The notes under the pieces: generated by a model | The model's database searches: none | The model's input: the letters and a program-made list of their open reading frames with translations, nothing else | What the model was told of the DNA's origin: nothing | Made by a program: the position numbers and the translations under genes | Source of the DNA: Helicobacter sp. | GTDB taxonomy: Bacteria; Campylobacterota; Campylobacteria; Campylobacterales; Helicobacteraceae | DNA length: 64,000 bases | NCBI RefSeq assembly: GCF_022770205.1 | Contig: NZ_JALEIK010000019.1 | Span: forward strand, 1-64,000 | Reading direction: 5' to 3' | In this document: piece by piece, positions 45,111 through 53,821 of the stretch | Position numbering within the stretch: the first letter of the stretch is position 1 | Layout: each line of letters opens with the position of its first letter

Positions 45111-46238
45111 GTGTTTGGGTTTAATCGCAAAATTTTAGCATATTTTGATTTCACTCTTCCTTTACTAATCACGCCCATTGTTTTACTTTCTTGGTATTTA
45201 ATTAATGAAAACAATGTGTTTTTGGGAAATAAAGTATTCATTTATATTTTTGTGGGATTATTTATTTTTGTAGTTGTGTTTTTGATTCCTGTGCGTAAAA
45301 TGTCGTGGCTTATTATTGGATTTTATTGGGTGAATATTTTATTGCTTGTGGCAGTAGAATTTTTTGGAGACACGCGTTTGGGAGCGCAAAGATGGCTTGA
45401 GATTCCTTTTGTGCATTTTACCTTTCAGCCTTCAGAAACGATGAAACCGGCACTTATTTTAATGATGGCATATCTAATTAGTAAAAATCCTCCAAAGAAA
45501 AATGGTTATAAATTCTTAGATTTTCTAAAGCTTTGTTTTTATGTTTTATTACCCTTTGTGCTTGTGCTAAAACAGCCAGATTTAGGGACGGCGTTGGTGC
45601 TTTTGCTTATGAGTTTTGGAATGTTATTTTTAATTGGTGTGAATTATAAAATTTGGCTAACTTTGCTTGCAGGCGTGATGTTTTTATCGCCGATTTTGTA
45701 TGCAAATCTCCACGATTATCAAAAAAAGCGTATTATGGATTTTGTGTTAAAAGAACCGGATTATCAAGTGAAGCAATCCATTATTGCCATTGGTTCTGGT
45801 GGAATCTATGGCAAGGAAAAGAAAGAAGCTACACAAGCAGCCTATAAGTTTTTACCCATTGCGACAAGTGATTTTATCTTTCCTTATTTTGCAGAAAGGT
45901 TTGGTTTTGTGGGCGTGATTGGATTATTTATTCTCTATGGTGCATTGATTTTTCATATTTTTTCAATGAGTCATATCAATGAGAAAGATTATTTTTTAAA
46001 AGTTGTGTCTTATTGTGTGGGATTGCTTGTTTTTATTTACTCGGGTGTGAATATTGCTATGACGATTGGTTTAGCTCCTGTAGTTGGGATTCCGCTGCCT
46101 CTTTTTAGCTATGGTGGAAGCAGTTTTATCACTTTTGTTATCCTCTTTGCTATTCTTGAAAACTTGCTTGCCTTTAGGTATAAATTTGTGTATAATCATA
46201 GTTCTTTTTCAAAAAGGGCCCTTAGCTCAGCTGGTTAG
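45111..46238 (+). CDS. rodA: Rod-shape-determining SEDS protein RodA
   Basis: RodA is the peptidoglycan glycosyltransferase of the elongasome. The 375-residue protein has about ten transmembrane helices and SEDS motifs: RLGAQRWLEIPFVHFTFQPSETMKPA, KQPDLGTALVLL, and the late PVVGIPLPLFSYGGSSFI. GTG 45111 follows AAGGTTGATTT. The reading frame continues into the following tRNA gene: its stop TAG (46236-46238) lies in the tRNA D-arm, so the last seven codons are shared. It occupies the position of H. pylori HP0743. Confidence 0.93.
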   Translation: MFGFNRKILAYFDFTLPLLITPIVLLSWYLINENNVFLGNKVFIYIFVGLFIFVVVFLIPVRKMSWLIIGFYWVNILLLVAVEFFGDTRLGAQRWLEIPFVHFTFQPSETMKPALILMMAYLISKNPPKKNGYKFLDFLKLCFYVLLPFVLVLKQPDLGTALVLLLMSFGMLFLIGVNYKIWLTLLAGVMFLSPILYANLHDYQKKRIMDFVLKEPDYQVKQSIIAIGSGGIYGKEKKEATQAAYKFLPIATSDFIFPYFAERFGFVGVIGLFILYGALIFHIFSMSHINEKDYFLKVVSYCVGLLVFIYSGVNIAMTIGLAPVVGIPLPLFSYGGSSFITFVILFAILENLLAFRYKFVYNHSSFSKRALSSAG

Positions 46239-46292
46239 AGCACTCGGCTCATAACCGATTGGTCATAGGTTCAAGTCCTATAGGGCCCACCA
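46216..46292 (+). tRNA. tRNA with CAT anticodon (Met, or more likely Ile2)
   Basis: A complete 77-base cloverleaf including encoded CCA. The acceptor pair is GGGCCC/GGGCCC, the D-arm is GCTCAGCTGGTTAGAGC, the anticodon loop CTCATAA has CAT, and the T-arm is CATAGGTTCAAGTCCTATAG-like. The body, notably the CTTAGCTCAG start, the CTCATAACCG anticodon arm and the TTGGTC variable region, looks more like tRNA-Ile2 (whose C34 becomes lysidine) than elongator Met. It is not initiator-like, since position 1 pairs. Its first 23 bases overlap the end of rodA. Confidence 0.93.
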
Positions 46293-46329
46293 CAATGTGT
46301 AATGTATAGAAATAGCTTAGGAATCCAAA

Positions 46330-46557
46330 ATGCAAAAAATTCAATGCCAAAATATCAAATGTGAAGGTTGTGTAAAAAAGATTAATGATGCGCTTTTAGG
46401 GCAATATCCAAGCTTACGCGTGAATATTACAACGCAGATTGTGGAAGTGGAGGCTAAGGAGAGTGAGTTAAACGCAATTAGGGCAAAGCTAAGAGAGTTG
46501 GGCTTTCTAGCATCGGATGGAATTTTTAATAAATTCAAGAGCTTTTATAGGAAGTAG
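46330..46557 (+). CDS. Small heavy-metal-associated (CopZ-like) domain protein
   Basis: A 75-residue HMA-fold protein with the metal-binding CxxC as KCEGCVKKI near residue 10, and beta-strand patterns VNITTQIVEVEA and LRELGFLASDG. Such proteins carry Cu(I) to P-type ATPases. The residue before the first Cys is Lys rather than the usual Thr/Met, and no copper ATPase gene is adjacent. AGGAATCCAAA precedes the ATG, another start region formed by the GGAATC motif. Confidence 0.8.
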   Translation: MQKIQCQNIKCEGCVKKINDALLGQYPSLRVNITTQIVEVEAKESELNAIRAKLRELGFLASDGIFNKFKSFYRK

Positions 46558-46562
46558 GGCAA

Positions 46563-47399
46563 ATGATGGAGATTTTGCTGCTTATTACAATTGTTATTAT
46601 AGCTATTGCATTTATTAATTTTAAGGATTATTTAAGGAATCCATATAAGCGCCCACAGATTGATACGCAAGGCGATGCACAAGAATTTAATCAATACCAA
46701 AATCCTTATAAAAATCAACCACAGCCCCAAGAGTTAAGCCGTGAATATAAAATTAGAGAGAGTGAGTATGGGTTGATTGTTGGATTGCTAGCAAAGCTTG
46801 CACAAAGCGATGGAAAAGTGTGTGAGCTAGAATCTGAACTAATGGAAAACACTATTCTTGATATTAGCGATGCGCTGTTACTACAAAGTGCAATGTATCA
46901 AAAAGACGAGCTTTTAGAAATTTTGCATCGCATTTTTAAAAACACAACACAAAGCGTTGAAGAACTCACAATGCGTTATGCTGAACGCACTAAAGGGCAA
47001 TATAAAAGCCGCTTAAAGCTTGTAGAATATATGCTATCACTTGCATATGCTGATGGGGAGCTAGGCGAAAATGAGCGGGAGATGATTTTAGATGTGGCGG
47101 CATATTTAGAGATTGAAAATGCTGATTTTAATGCGCTTTATGATGCGTTTGAGAAGTTTTATGCAAATAAAATGCAGCAGAAAAGCTTGCAGGAGTCTTA
47201 TGCTATTTTAGGTGTTAATGAAGGGGATTCTATGGAGGATATTAAGAGTGCTTATAAGAAGCTTGTTAGGGAGTATCACCCTGATATTTTGCACCATAAG
47301 GGTTTAGATGAGTCTATTGTTGAAAAATACACACAAAAGCTCCAAGAAATTAATGTTGCTTATGAAGCCATAAAAGCACATAAAAATGCACAAAAATAA
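46563..47399 (+). CDS. djlA: Membrane-anchored TerB/DnaJ-domain co-chaperone (DjlA-like)
   Basis: A 278-residue protein with an N-terminal membrane helix (LLLITIVIIAIAFINF), a Gln/Pro/Tyr-rich linker, a TerB-like helical domain (about residues 60-190; GLIVGLLAKLAQSDGKV and LSLAYADGELGENEREM are typical), and a C-terminal J domain with the HPD motif in KLVREYHPDIL. This is DjlA architecture; the J domain would stimulate DnaK at the inner membrane. It starts six bases after the HMA gene and overlaps the next gene by 14 bases. Confidence 0.85.
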   Translation: MMEILLLITIVIIAIAFINFKDYLRNPYKRPQIDTQGDAQEFNQYQNPYKNQPQPQELSREYKIRESEYGLIVGLLAKLAQSDGKVCELESELMENTILDISDALLLQSAMYQKDELLEILHRIFKNTTQSVEELTMRYAERTKGQYKSRLKLVEYMLSLAYADGELGENEREMILDVAAYLEIENADFNALYDAFEKFYANKMQQKSLQESYAILGVNEGDSMEDIKSAYKKLVREYHPDILHHKGLDESIVEKYTQKLQEINVAYEAIKAHKNAQK

Positions 47400-49371
47400 T
47401 GCAATGCAGAAAAAGATTTTAAGCGATATAGTTACGCTTTATAAATATTTGGCATCCCAAAATCAACTTATAAATGTATTGTATGAAAATATGGAATCCA
47501 AAGTTGTTAATGGGTTTTTGCGTCCTGTTTTTGAAAGGATTCCAGATAGTAGAGAAACACGCTTTGCTTGTATAGAGCGCATTGTGGGGTTAAAAGAAGG
47601 TGCGCTATTGAATGTGCTGCAAAAACTAAATATAAGCGAGCAAGAAAGTTTGGAATTGCGTATGATGCTTTTAGAAATCACGCGCGATTTTTATCTACAA
47701 AAACACAAAGAATTGTTAAAGTTTGTAAAAGATAATGCGCTTTTAACGCCCTTTTTGCGTGTGCTTTTAGAATTTGTGCATAAAGTTGGAATCGCTTTTA
47801 ATGCCTTTTTCTTTGTGTGGCAAAAAGAGTTGATTTTAGGGATTAATAAAGATTTAAATGCGCATTTTAAAGGCGATTTTGATGCAATTTTAAAGGCGTT
47901 GGACTCTAGCATTGAGTGCTGTCAAAAAGATTTTATAAGTGAAGGGGGATTTAGCACTCAAGGAGAATTTAGCGATAGAAGCTATTCTGTGCCTGTGTTT
48001 AGGGATTCTATCTACCAAGCAGTGGCTTATGCGGAGTTTTTTCAAAAAGAATTTGAAGCAATCAACCAAGCCTTTGTGCAGGGTTTGGAATCGCTAGAGA
48101 GAGTTAGTGAAGTTTGTGAGCCCTTAGAGCAAAAAGAAGCGTATATTGCGTATTTAAAGACACTTCAGAGTGCGCTAATGCAAAGGGATACTAGCCTATT
48201 GTTGGAATCTTGGAGGCTTGTGGATAAGGCTTGGATGCAAATTTCTACGCCTTTGCAAATTGGACATCCTTTAGAGTATTATGAGGATCATTTTAGAAAG
48301 GCTGTTGCGCCAGAGTGGGATTTGAGGATTGCTAGAATTTACAATGGTGTGGATTTGTTAGAGCCTAGTGCAAATGCAGATTTTAAGATTTCAAAAGAGG
48401 CAATGCTAGAGTTTTATACGCAATATAGCGTAAAATTTCAACCATCAGAATTTAAGGATTCTATTGATTGTTGTGTGCAAGAAGCACTTAAAAAAACGCA
48501 AAGCTATGGTGGAATGCCCTTGCTATTTTACGGAGCGGAGTTAAACGGACTTTTTAGTGCGCAAGTTGTGCCAAATGATGAAAAAGTCAGCGCAAAATAT
48601 GGCAAAAAGATTTTTTATTTTCCTGATCGTGTGCGTGAGTTATCTCTAGCAAAGCCTTTTATGCTACTTTCTTCTAAGACTTTCCCTAAAGAGTTTTTGG
48701 ATTTTAATAGAGAGTTGTTGTATTTTAGGGAGCAAGATTGGTATAAAGTTTATGAGATTTCTACCATAGGGCACGAGTTTGGACATATTTTATGGGTGGA
48801 TTTAGATAGTGAATTGCAGATGAATGTTAGTGGGCAGTTTAAAAATATTGAAGAGTTTAAAGCAACAATGGGTGGTTTGGCTTATTATTTTACAAGGCGG
48901 CATAAGTCCCTTCTAAAAGAGTTAGTTTATAATACGATTTCGCGTGCTGTAAGCTTGATTGCTTGGATGGAAGAGGGTGAAGTGTTGCCTTATTATTGTG
49001 AAGGGCTTATCCATTTGCAAGTGCTTTTTGACTCTAAAGTTTTGCGTTATAAAGGGAATTTTGATTGCATTGCTTTAGAGCTTGCTTTTAATCCAATCAC
49101 ATTAGAAGCCTTAGAGAAAAACTATTTAGAAGTCTATGATAAACTCATTGCTGTGTATCTCAATAAATCTGACGCAAAGGAATTTTTAGAAGATTATGCG
49201 CAAAAAGATTCCAAAGGGAATTATAAGCCAAAGGATTCTAGTGTTTGCGCTTTTGTAGAGGATTATTATGCGCAGTATCAAGCAATAGGGCAGGTGCAAG
49301 ATAAACTAACGCCTCAAATTTGGAAAGAAATTTATAAAAAGGAAAGAAAAGAATATGCTACCAATTATTAA
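47386..49371 (+). CDS. ciaB: CiaB-like protein with HExxH metallopeptidase motif
   Basis: A 661-residue soluble protein without signal peptide. It appears to be the family annotated as invasion protein CiaB in Campylobacter and Helicobacter. Near residue 463 it has STIGHEFGHILW, an HExxH zinc motif, followed about 25 residues later by EEFKATMGGLAYY, which could give the third Glu ligand of a gluzincin (M49-like spacing). It is found in non-invasive relatives too, so a housekeeping peptidase role is plausible. The start is uncertain: ATG 47386 or 47404, neither with a strong ribosome site. It overlaps djlA and cheR. Confidence 0.65.
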   Translation: MHKNNAMQKKILSDIVTLYKYLASQNQLINVLYENMESKVVNGFLRPVFERIPDSRETRFACIERIVGLKEGALLNVLQKLNISEQESLELRMMLLEITRDFYLQKHKELLKFVKDNALLTPFLRVLLEFVHKVGIAFNAFFFVWQKELILGINKDLNAHFKGDFDAILKALDSSIECCQKDFISEGGFSTQGEFSDRSYSVPVFRDSIYQAVAYAEFFQKEFEAINQAFVQGLESLERVSEVCEPLEQKEAYIAYLKTLQSALMQRDTSLLLESWRLVDKAWMQISTPLQIGHPLEYYEDHFRKAVAPEWDLRIARIYNGVDLLEPSANADFKISKEAMLEFYTQYSVKFQPSEFKDSIDCCVQEALKKTQSYGGMPLLFYGAELNGLFSAQVVPNDEKVSAKYGKKIFYFPDRVRELSLAKPFMLLSSKTFPKEFLDFNRELLYFREQDWYKVYEISTIGHEFGHILWVDLDSELQMNVSGQFKNIEEFKATMGGLAYYFTRRHKSLLKELVYNTISRAVSLIAWMEEGEVLPYYCEGLIHLQVLFDSKVLRYKGNFDCIALELAFNPITLEALEKNYLEVYDKLIAVYLNKSDAKEFLEDYAQKDSKGNYKPKDSSVCAFVEDYYAQYQAIGQVQDKLTPQIWKEIYKKERKEYATNY

Positions 49372-50185
49372 TCAAGAAGATATTAATCAAGCTAGAGAGC
49401 TGATTTATGAAATCGCTGGAATTCATATGCCACAAAACAAGGATGCTACTATTAGAAATCGCCTTGATAAATTATCAAGAGATTTGGATATTCAGGATTA
49501 TTCCGTGTTTTTCACGGCACTTAAACGCGGACAATTTAAGCAAGATTTTATTAACGCATTCACAACAAATAAAACGGATTTTTTTCGGGAAGGATTCCAT
49601 TTTAAGGATATGATCGATAGAATTTTGCCTCAGCGTTTGCAAGATAGTGAGCCTTTTAAAGTGTTTTGTTCTGCAAGTTCTACGGGGGAAGAGCCTTATT
49701 CTATTGCATCAACTTTGCTTTTTGCTAAAGAGATTTATCAATCTCAAACACAAGTGAGTGTGCAAGCTATTGACATTGACACTTCTGTGCTTGAAGTGGC
49801 TAAAGCTGGAAATTATATTGTGAATACACGCTTAAATCCTTTGCCAACTTGGATAGAGTTAAAAGATTATTTTGAGATTAAGGAGCTTAGTGAGCGTGAA
49901 ATTAGTATGAATGCAAAGTATAATCTTAAAAAAATTCTAAATTTTAAGCAGTGTAATCTTTGTTCGCCTTCCTATCCTTTTGGAGCAAGAGAATTTGACA
50001 TTGTTTTTTGTCGCAATGTGTTAATTTATTTTAAAATTGAAGACCAAGAGCAGATTTTGCAAAAACTCTTTTCACATTTAAAAATTGGCGGGACGCTGTA
50101 TTTAGGGCATAGTGAAAGCATTTTAGGGCTTGCTCCAAAAGTTGAGCGGTTAGGGCAAAATATCTTTTTAAAGGTGGCTGATTAG
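49355..50185 (+). CDS. cheR: Chemotaxis protein methyltransferase CheR
   Basis: CheR methylates glutamates on chemoreceptors with SAM. The 276-residue protein has the helical N-domain (RNRLDKLSRDLDIQDYSVFFTAL) and the methyltransferase domain with TNKTDFFREGFHF, ASSTGEEPYSIA and FCRNVLIYF. It begins within the last codons of the CiaB-like gene and is followed at one base by cheB. H. pylori has neither gene, whereas Campylobacter and enterohepatic Helicobacter have both. Confidence 0.94.
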   Translation: MLPIINQEDINQARELIYEIAGIHMPQNKDATIRNRLDKLSRDLDIQDYSVFFTALKRGQFKQDFINAFTTNKTDFFREGFHFKDMIDRILPQRLQDSEPFKVFCSASSTGEEPYSIASTLLFAKEIYQSQTQVSVQAIDIDTSVLEVAKAGNYIVNTRLNPLPTWIELKDYFEIKELSEREISMNAKYNLKKILNFKQCNLCSPSYPFGAREFDIVFCRNVLIYFKIEDQEQILQKLFSHLKIGGTLYLGHSESILGLAPKVERLGQNIFLKVAD

Positions 50186-50186
50186 T

Positions 50187-50846
50187 GTGCTAAAAGCAAA
50201 TGTGAATGCAAAACATCATCCGGATAAATTGCTAAAATCTACGCCTTATAAGGGCGAAGGAAAACGCATTATAGCCATTGGCGCAAGCACTGGGGGAGTG
50301 GATGCGATTGCTAAGATTTTAAAGCAACTCCCACGCAATTTACCTCCTATTATCATCACACAACACATTCCTGATGGATTCTCTACTTCTTTTGCAAATC
50401 GTTTAAATAGAAACTCTGAACTTGATGTTTTTGAAGTGCGACAAACAATGGTTTTGCGCAATTCTTGTGCATATTTAGCACCCGGTGGTGCACATATGCT
50501 GCTTGATAGATATGCAAATGATTATTATGCAAAACCACAAGAAGGGATTAGAATTTCTCGCCATTGTCCTAGTGTTGATGTGATGTTTAGAAGCTTGAAT
50601 AATGTCGCTGGTAAGGCTGCTTTAGCGATTATTATGACGGGGATGGGGGATGATGGTAGCATTGGCATTAAAGAGCTTTATGATAATGCTGCTTATACCA
50701 TTGCGCAAGATGAGGCAAGTTGTGTTGTGTTTGGAATGCCAAAACAAGCGATTGCAAAGGGGGCAATTTGTGATATTGTAGGATTAGATTTCCTCCATCA
50801 AAAGATTATCGCTTATGCAAATGGGGAGCTTAAGCGCAATCATTAA
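50187..50846 (+). CDS. cheB: CheB-type methylesterase without receiver domain
   Basis: A 219-residue protein consisting only of the CheB catalytic domain: IAIGASTGGVDAI carries the catalytic Ser, IITQHIPDGFS the His, and IIMTGMGDDGSIGI the Asp. The N-terminal CheY-like receiver that controls E. coli CheB is absent, as in C. jejuni. It would demethylate receptors constitutively or under other control. The start is GTG 50187, one base after the cheR stop. Confidence 0.93.
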   Translation: MLKANVNAKHHPDKLLKSTPYKGEGKRIIAIGASTGGVDAIAKILKQLPRNLPPIIITQHIPDGFSTSFANRLNRNSELDVFEVRQTMVLRNSCAYLAPGGAHMLLDRYANDYYAKPQEGIRISRHCPSVDVMFRSLNNVAGKAALAIIMTGMGDDGSIGIKELYDNAAYTIAQDEASCVVFGMPKQAIAKGAICDIVGLDFLHQKIIAYANGELKRNH

Positions 50847-51436
50847 TGAAAGATTTACATTATCCTTTAGAGATTGTGGAATCTAGCTTTGCAGTGAAGG
50901 GTTCTACTTTTATCTCCTTTGTGATTCCAAAAATGGAAGTGGAAAGTTGGAATCTAAAAATGCGACAAAAGCATCCAAAGGCGGTGCATTTTGTAACTGC
51001 TTCGCGCTTTTTTAATGCTGAAGGGCAGATTGAAGAGAATTTTAGCGACGATGGCGAACCAAAAGGAACTTCAGGAATGCCAACGCTTAAGGTTTTGCGA
51101 GGTTTTAAGCTAATAGAGTGTGGGTTGCTAACCCTTCGTTATTTTGGCGGCACGCTTTTAGGCACAGGTGGGCTTGTGCGTGCTTACACACAAGGTGCAA
51201 AGGATGCGGTATTAGCAGCAAGAGATTCTAATAGGCTTGCTTTGTATATTCCAAAGGAAAATGCGCAAATTACAATAGATTTCGCCCTTTTTACGCAAGT
51301 AGAGTATTTGGCTAAAAAAGTTGGAATCCAAATTGTTAAAAAAGAGTTTTTAAGTGATGGCGTGCGTTTAAAAGTGGAGGGTAAAAAGGAAGATTTGGCG
51401 CAATTTTTACAAAAAGTCAAAGAGTTGCAATATTGA
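50846..51436 (+). CDS. yigZ: YigZ/IMPACT-family protein
   Basis: A 196-residue protein of the YigZ/IMPACT family. The diagnostic segment NFSDDGEPKGTSGMPTLKVL is followed by LTLRYFGGTLLGTGGLVRAYTQGAK. A C-terminal ferredoxin-like DUF1949 region follows. In eukaryotes IMPACT regulates GCN2; the bacterial role is unclear, perhaps related to translation. Its ATG overlaps the cheB stop. The gene is adjacent to the chemotaxis pair, but a shared function is not implied. Confidence 0.9.
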   Translation: MKDLHYPLEIVESSFAVKGSTFISFVIPKMEVESWNLKMRQKHPKAVHFVTASRFFNAEGQIEENFSDDGEPKGTSGMPTLKVLRGFKLIECGLLTLRYFGGTLLGTGGLVRAYTQGAKDAVLAARDSNRLALYIPKENAQITIDFALFTQVEYLAKKVGIQIVKKEFLSDGVRLKVEGKKEDLAQFLQKVKELQY

Positions 51437-51590
51437 AATTGTTGTGGATTTGCATTTTTTCTCTCTTTGTGCTTCGCGCAAAATGCCCCTATAAAACTAA
51501 AAAGTAATATTGCACAATTGGAAGTGGTTATGAGTGATTAGGTAAAAGGTAATCTGTATCAGATTGGGATTTTGAGATGGAAATATAAAA
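51437..51590. other. Non-coding gap with a possible decayed signal-peptide coding remnant
   Basis: A 154-base gap between yigZ and murI, which are convergent. From TTG 51433 to TAA 51507 a 24-residue frame reads MKLLWICIFSLFVLRAKCPY and three to four more residues. It resembles a signal peptide with no protein after it, so a degraded exported gene is possible. No hairpin terminator is obvious. Confidence 0.3.
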
Positions 51591-52367
51591 TCATTTTTTA
51601 AGCCAAAGACTAGCGATTTTTTCTAAGTTTTCTACACAATCGCTTGCATAAAACTTGAGCCTTGGAGTTTCTTTAAAAGATTGCAAGGTGTAAAAACGCT
51701 GCAAATACTCCATAATCGCCTCACCTGAGTGGATGAGCAAGGGCTTGTTAGAATAGAAGTTTGCAAGAGAATTTGCAAGGAGTGGAAAATGCGTGCAACC
51801 TAAAATGATTGCATCAGGGGTGCTTGGATATTGCTTTAAATAATGCGCAATGGTGGAATCCAAAATCGCGCCTTCAAAGATTCCTTCCTCCACAAGCGGC
51901 ACAAAAAGGCTTGTGGCAAGCCCAAAGGTGTTAGAATAGCCCTTTTCTTTAAGGAGTGTGCTATAAAGATTGCTAGAGATGGTAGCCTTTGTGCCTAGGA
52001 TTAGAATCTTTGCGTTTTTATCTTGGATTGCGTTTTGCAAGGCTAGGATTCCTGGCTCAATCACGCCAATAACAGGATAGGGGGCAACTTCTTGCATCGC
52101 GCTTAATCCATACGCACTAGCGGTGTTGCAAGCAACGATTAGTAAATCAAGTTTGAAGGGAGCAAAAAATTCAAGGGCTTCTAGGGAGTATTGCTTAATG
52201 GTTTCTTTGCTTTTTATTCCATAAGGCACGCGCGCTGTGTCGCCATAATAAAGGATTTCTTTAAAATTATGGGATTCTACAAGGTTTTTTAAAACGCTAA
52301 TTCCACCCGCTCCGCTATCAAAAACACCGATTTTTTGCGGAGTTGTTTTAGTCTTTTGCGCTATCAT
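51591..52367 (-). CDS. murI: Glutamate racemase
   Basis: MurI makes D-glutamate for peptidoglycan. The 258-residue protein has the opening [17 protein letters not shown], the first catalytic Cys in [14 protein letters not shown], and the second in [13 protein letters not shown]. The length is normal. Its ATG lies 20 bases inside the 3' end of rho, so it is translated from the rho transcript. Its own ribosome site is not evident. Confidence 0.93.
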   Translation of the reverse strand: MIAQKTKTTPQKIGVFDSGAGGISVLKNLVESHNFKEILYYGDTARVPYGIKSKETIKQYSLEALEFFAPFKLDLLIVACNTASAYGLSAMQEVAPYPVIGVIEPGILALQNAIQDKNAKILILGTKATISSNLYSTLLKEKGYSNTFGLATSLFVPLVEEGIFEGAILDSTIAHYLKQYPSTPDAIILGCTHFPLLANSLANFYSNKPLLIHSGEAIMEYLQRFYTLQSFKETPRLKFYASDCVENLEKIASLWLKK

Positions 52368-53673
52368 TCATCATATTTAAAAATTCTTCATTATCCTTAC
52401 TCTTTTGCATTTGTGAGTAAAGGAATGTCAGAGCGTCAATTTCATTATTCATTTGATGGATTGCATTGCGCAACACCCAGACTTTTTGGAGTTTATCCTG
52501 TCCTAAAAGCAATTCTTCTTTGCGCGTGCCACTTTTTAAAATATCCATTGCAGGATAGATTCTGCGCTCTGCAATATTCCTAGCAAGCACGATTTCGCTA
52601 TTTCCTGTGCCTTTAAACTCTTCAAAAATTACTTCATCCATTCTTGAGCCTGTTTCAATAAGGGCTGTGGCGATGATTGTTAAACTCCCACCTTGTTCAA
52701 TATTTCTTGCTGCTCCAAAAAAGCGTTTTGGTTTATGCAGTGCATTTGCATCAACCCCCCCACTTAGCACTTTTCCACTGCTTGGAGTAGCGGTATTATA
52801 AGCTCTTGCAAGGCGTGTGATGGAATCTAATAAAATCACAACATCCTTCCCCATCTCTACCATTCTCTTTGCCTTTTCTACCACAAGTTCAGCTACGCGC
52901 GTGTGGTTGCTTGCGGGCATATCAAAAGTGGAGCTATACACTTCACCCTTAACGCTTCGCTCCATATCTGTAACTTCTTCTGGGCGTTCATCAACAAGCA
53001 AAACAATGAGTTTAATCTCAGGGTGATTTTTAGTAATTCCATAGGCTAGCTCTTTCATTAGCTCTGTTTTACCTGTTCTTGGTGGTGCTACGATTAAAGC
53101 GCGCTGTCCCTTGCCAATGGGCGCAAATAAATCTAGCATTCTTCCCGTGATTTTAAAGCTATTGTATTCTAGTTTAATTTGCTCTGTTGGGAATAAAGGG
53201 GTAAGATTATCAAAAAGCGGACGGCTTTTCATCTCTTCTGGGGATTGATAATTGATTGCTTCTACTTTTAAAAGTGCGTAATATCTTTCTTGGTCCTTTG
53301 GGCTTCTAACCTGTCCTGTTACAATGTCTCCATTTCTTAGCGCAAAACGGCGGATTTGCGTGCTACTAACATAGGCATCATTTTGTGAGCCAGAGAAATT
53401 TTCATCAATTGCTCTTAAAAATCCATAGCCTTCACTTGTGATTTCTAAAATCCCTGTAAAAAGGATAAAACCGCCTTTGCTCACCTGCGTTTTTAAGATT
53501 TCAAAAATCAAATCTTGGCGCAAAAATTCTTGAGGATTTTCAATCCCAAGAGAGATAGCGATTTCAGCAAGTTTATTGATGGATTTGGCACGCAATTCTT
53601 CAATGGTATGTCCTTCAACAGGCGTATGCGTGCGCATTTTATATTCTTTTCTGTTTGGGGTTTGTTCGCTCAT
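52348..53673 (-). CDS. rho: Transcription termination factor Rho
   Basis: Rho is the hexameric RNA helicase that ends transcription. The 441-residue protein has the N-terminal RNA-binding domain ([17 protein letters not shown]..; [18 protein letters not shown]), Walker [15 protein letters not shown], Walker [17 protein letters not shown], and the Q/R loop regions [30 protein letters not shown]. An N-terminal extension of about 30 residues is present. A run of seven C (52755-52761) encodes Gly-Gly in frame. It has a well-formed sigma-70 promoter and an approximately 95-base leader. Confidence 0.96.
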   Translation of the reverse strand: MSEQTPNRKEYKMRTHTPVEGHTIEELRAKSINKLAEIAISLGIENPQEFLRQDLIFEILKTQVSKGGFILFTGILEITSEGYGFLRAIDENFSGSQNDAYVSSTQIRRFALRNGDIVTGQVRSPKDQERYYALLKVEAINYQSPEEMKSRPLFDNLTPLFPTEQIKLEYNSFKITGRMLDLFAPIGKGQRALIVAPPRTGKTELMKELAYGITKNHPEIKLIVLLVDERPEEVTDMERSVKGEVYSSTFDMPASNHTRVAELVVEKAKRMVEMGKDVVILLDSITRLARAYNTATPSSGKVLSGGVDANALHKPKRFFGAARNIEQGGSLTIIATALIETGSRMDEVIFEEFKGTGNSEIVLARNIAERRIYPAMDILKSGTRKEELLLGQDKLQKVWVLRNAIHQMNNEIDALTFLYSQMQKSKDNEEFLNMMNDSAKD

Positions 53674-53775
53674 ATTTTACCTTAAGAAAGATTTAAAGAT
53701 TCCTTGCAAAAACTTAAATACGAAAGAGGTTTTGTAGGGTTTGGCAAGTCAATCATTTTGTAATGAAGTAGCGGA

Positions 53776-53804
53776 ATTTTAATCTAAAAGCCTTGTCTTG
53801 TCAA
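53776..53804 (-). promoter_or_regulatory. Sigma-70 promoter of rho-murI
   Basis: On the minus strand TTGACA (53804-53799) is followed after exactly 17 bases by TAAAAT (53781-53776). It is the only promoter in the window with a perfect -35. The predicted start is about 95 bases before the rho ATG, leaving a leader (53674 to about 53769) of a size that could carry regulation, as Rho is autoregulated in other bacteria. Nothing else is visible in this gap. Confidence 0.7.
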
Positions 53805-53821
53805 GATTTTATGCTATTTTC

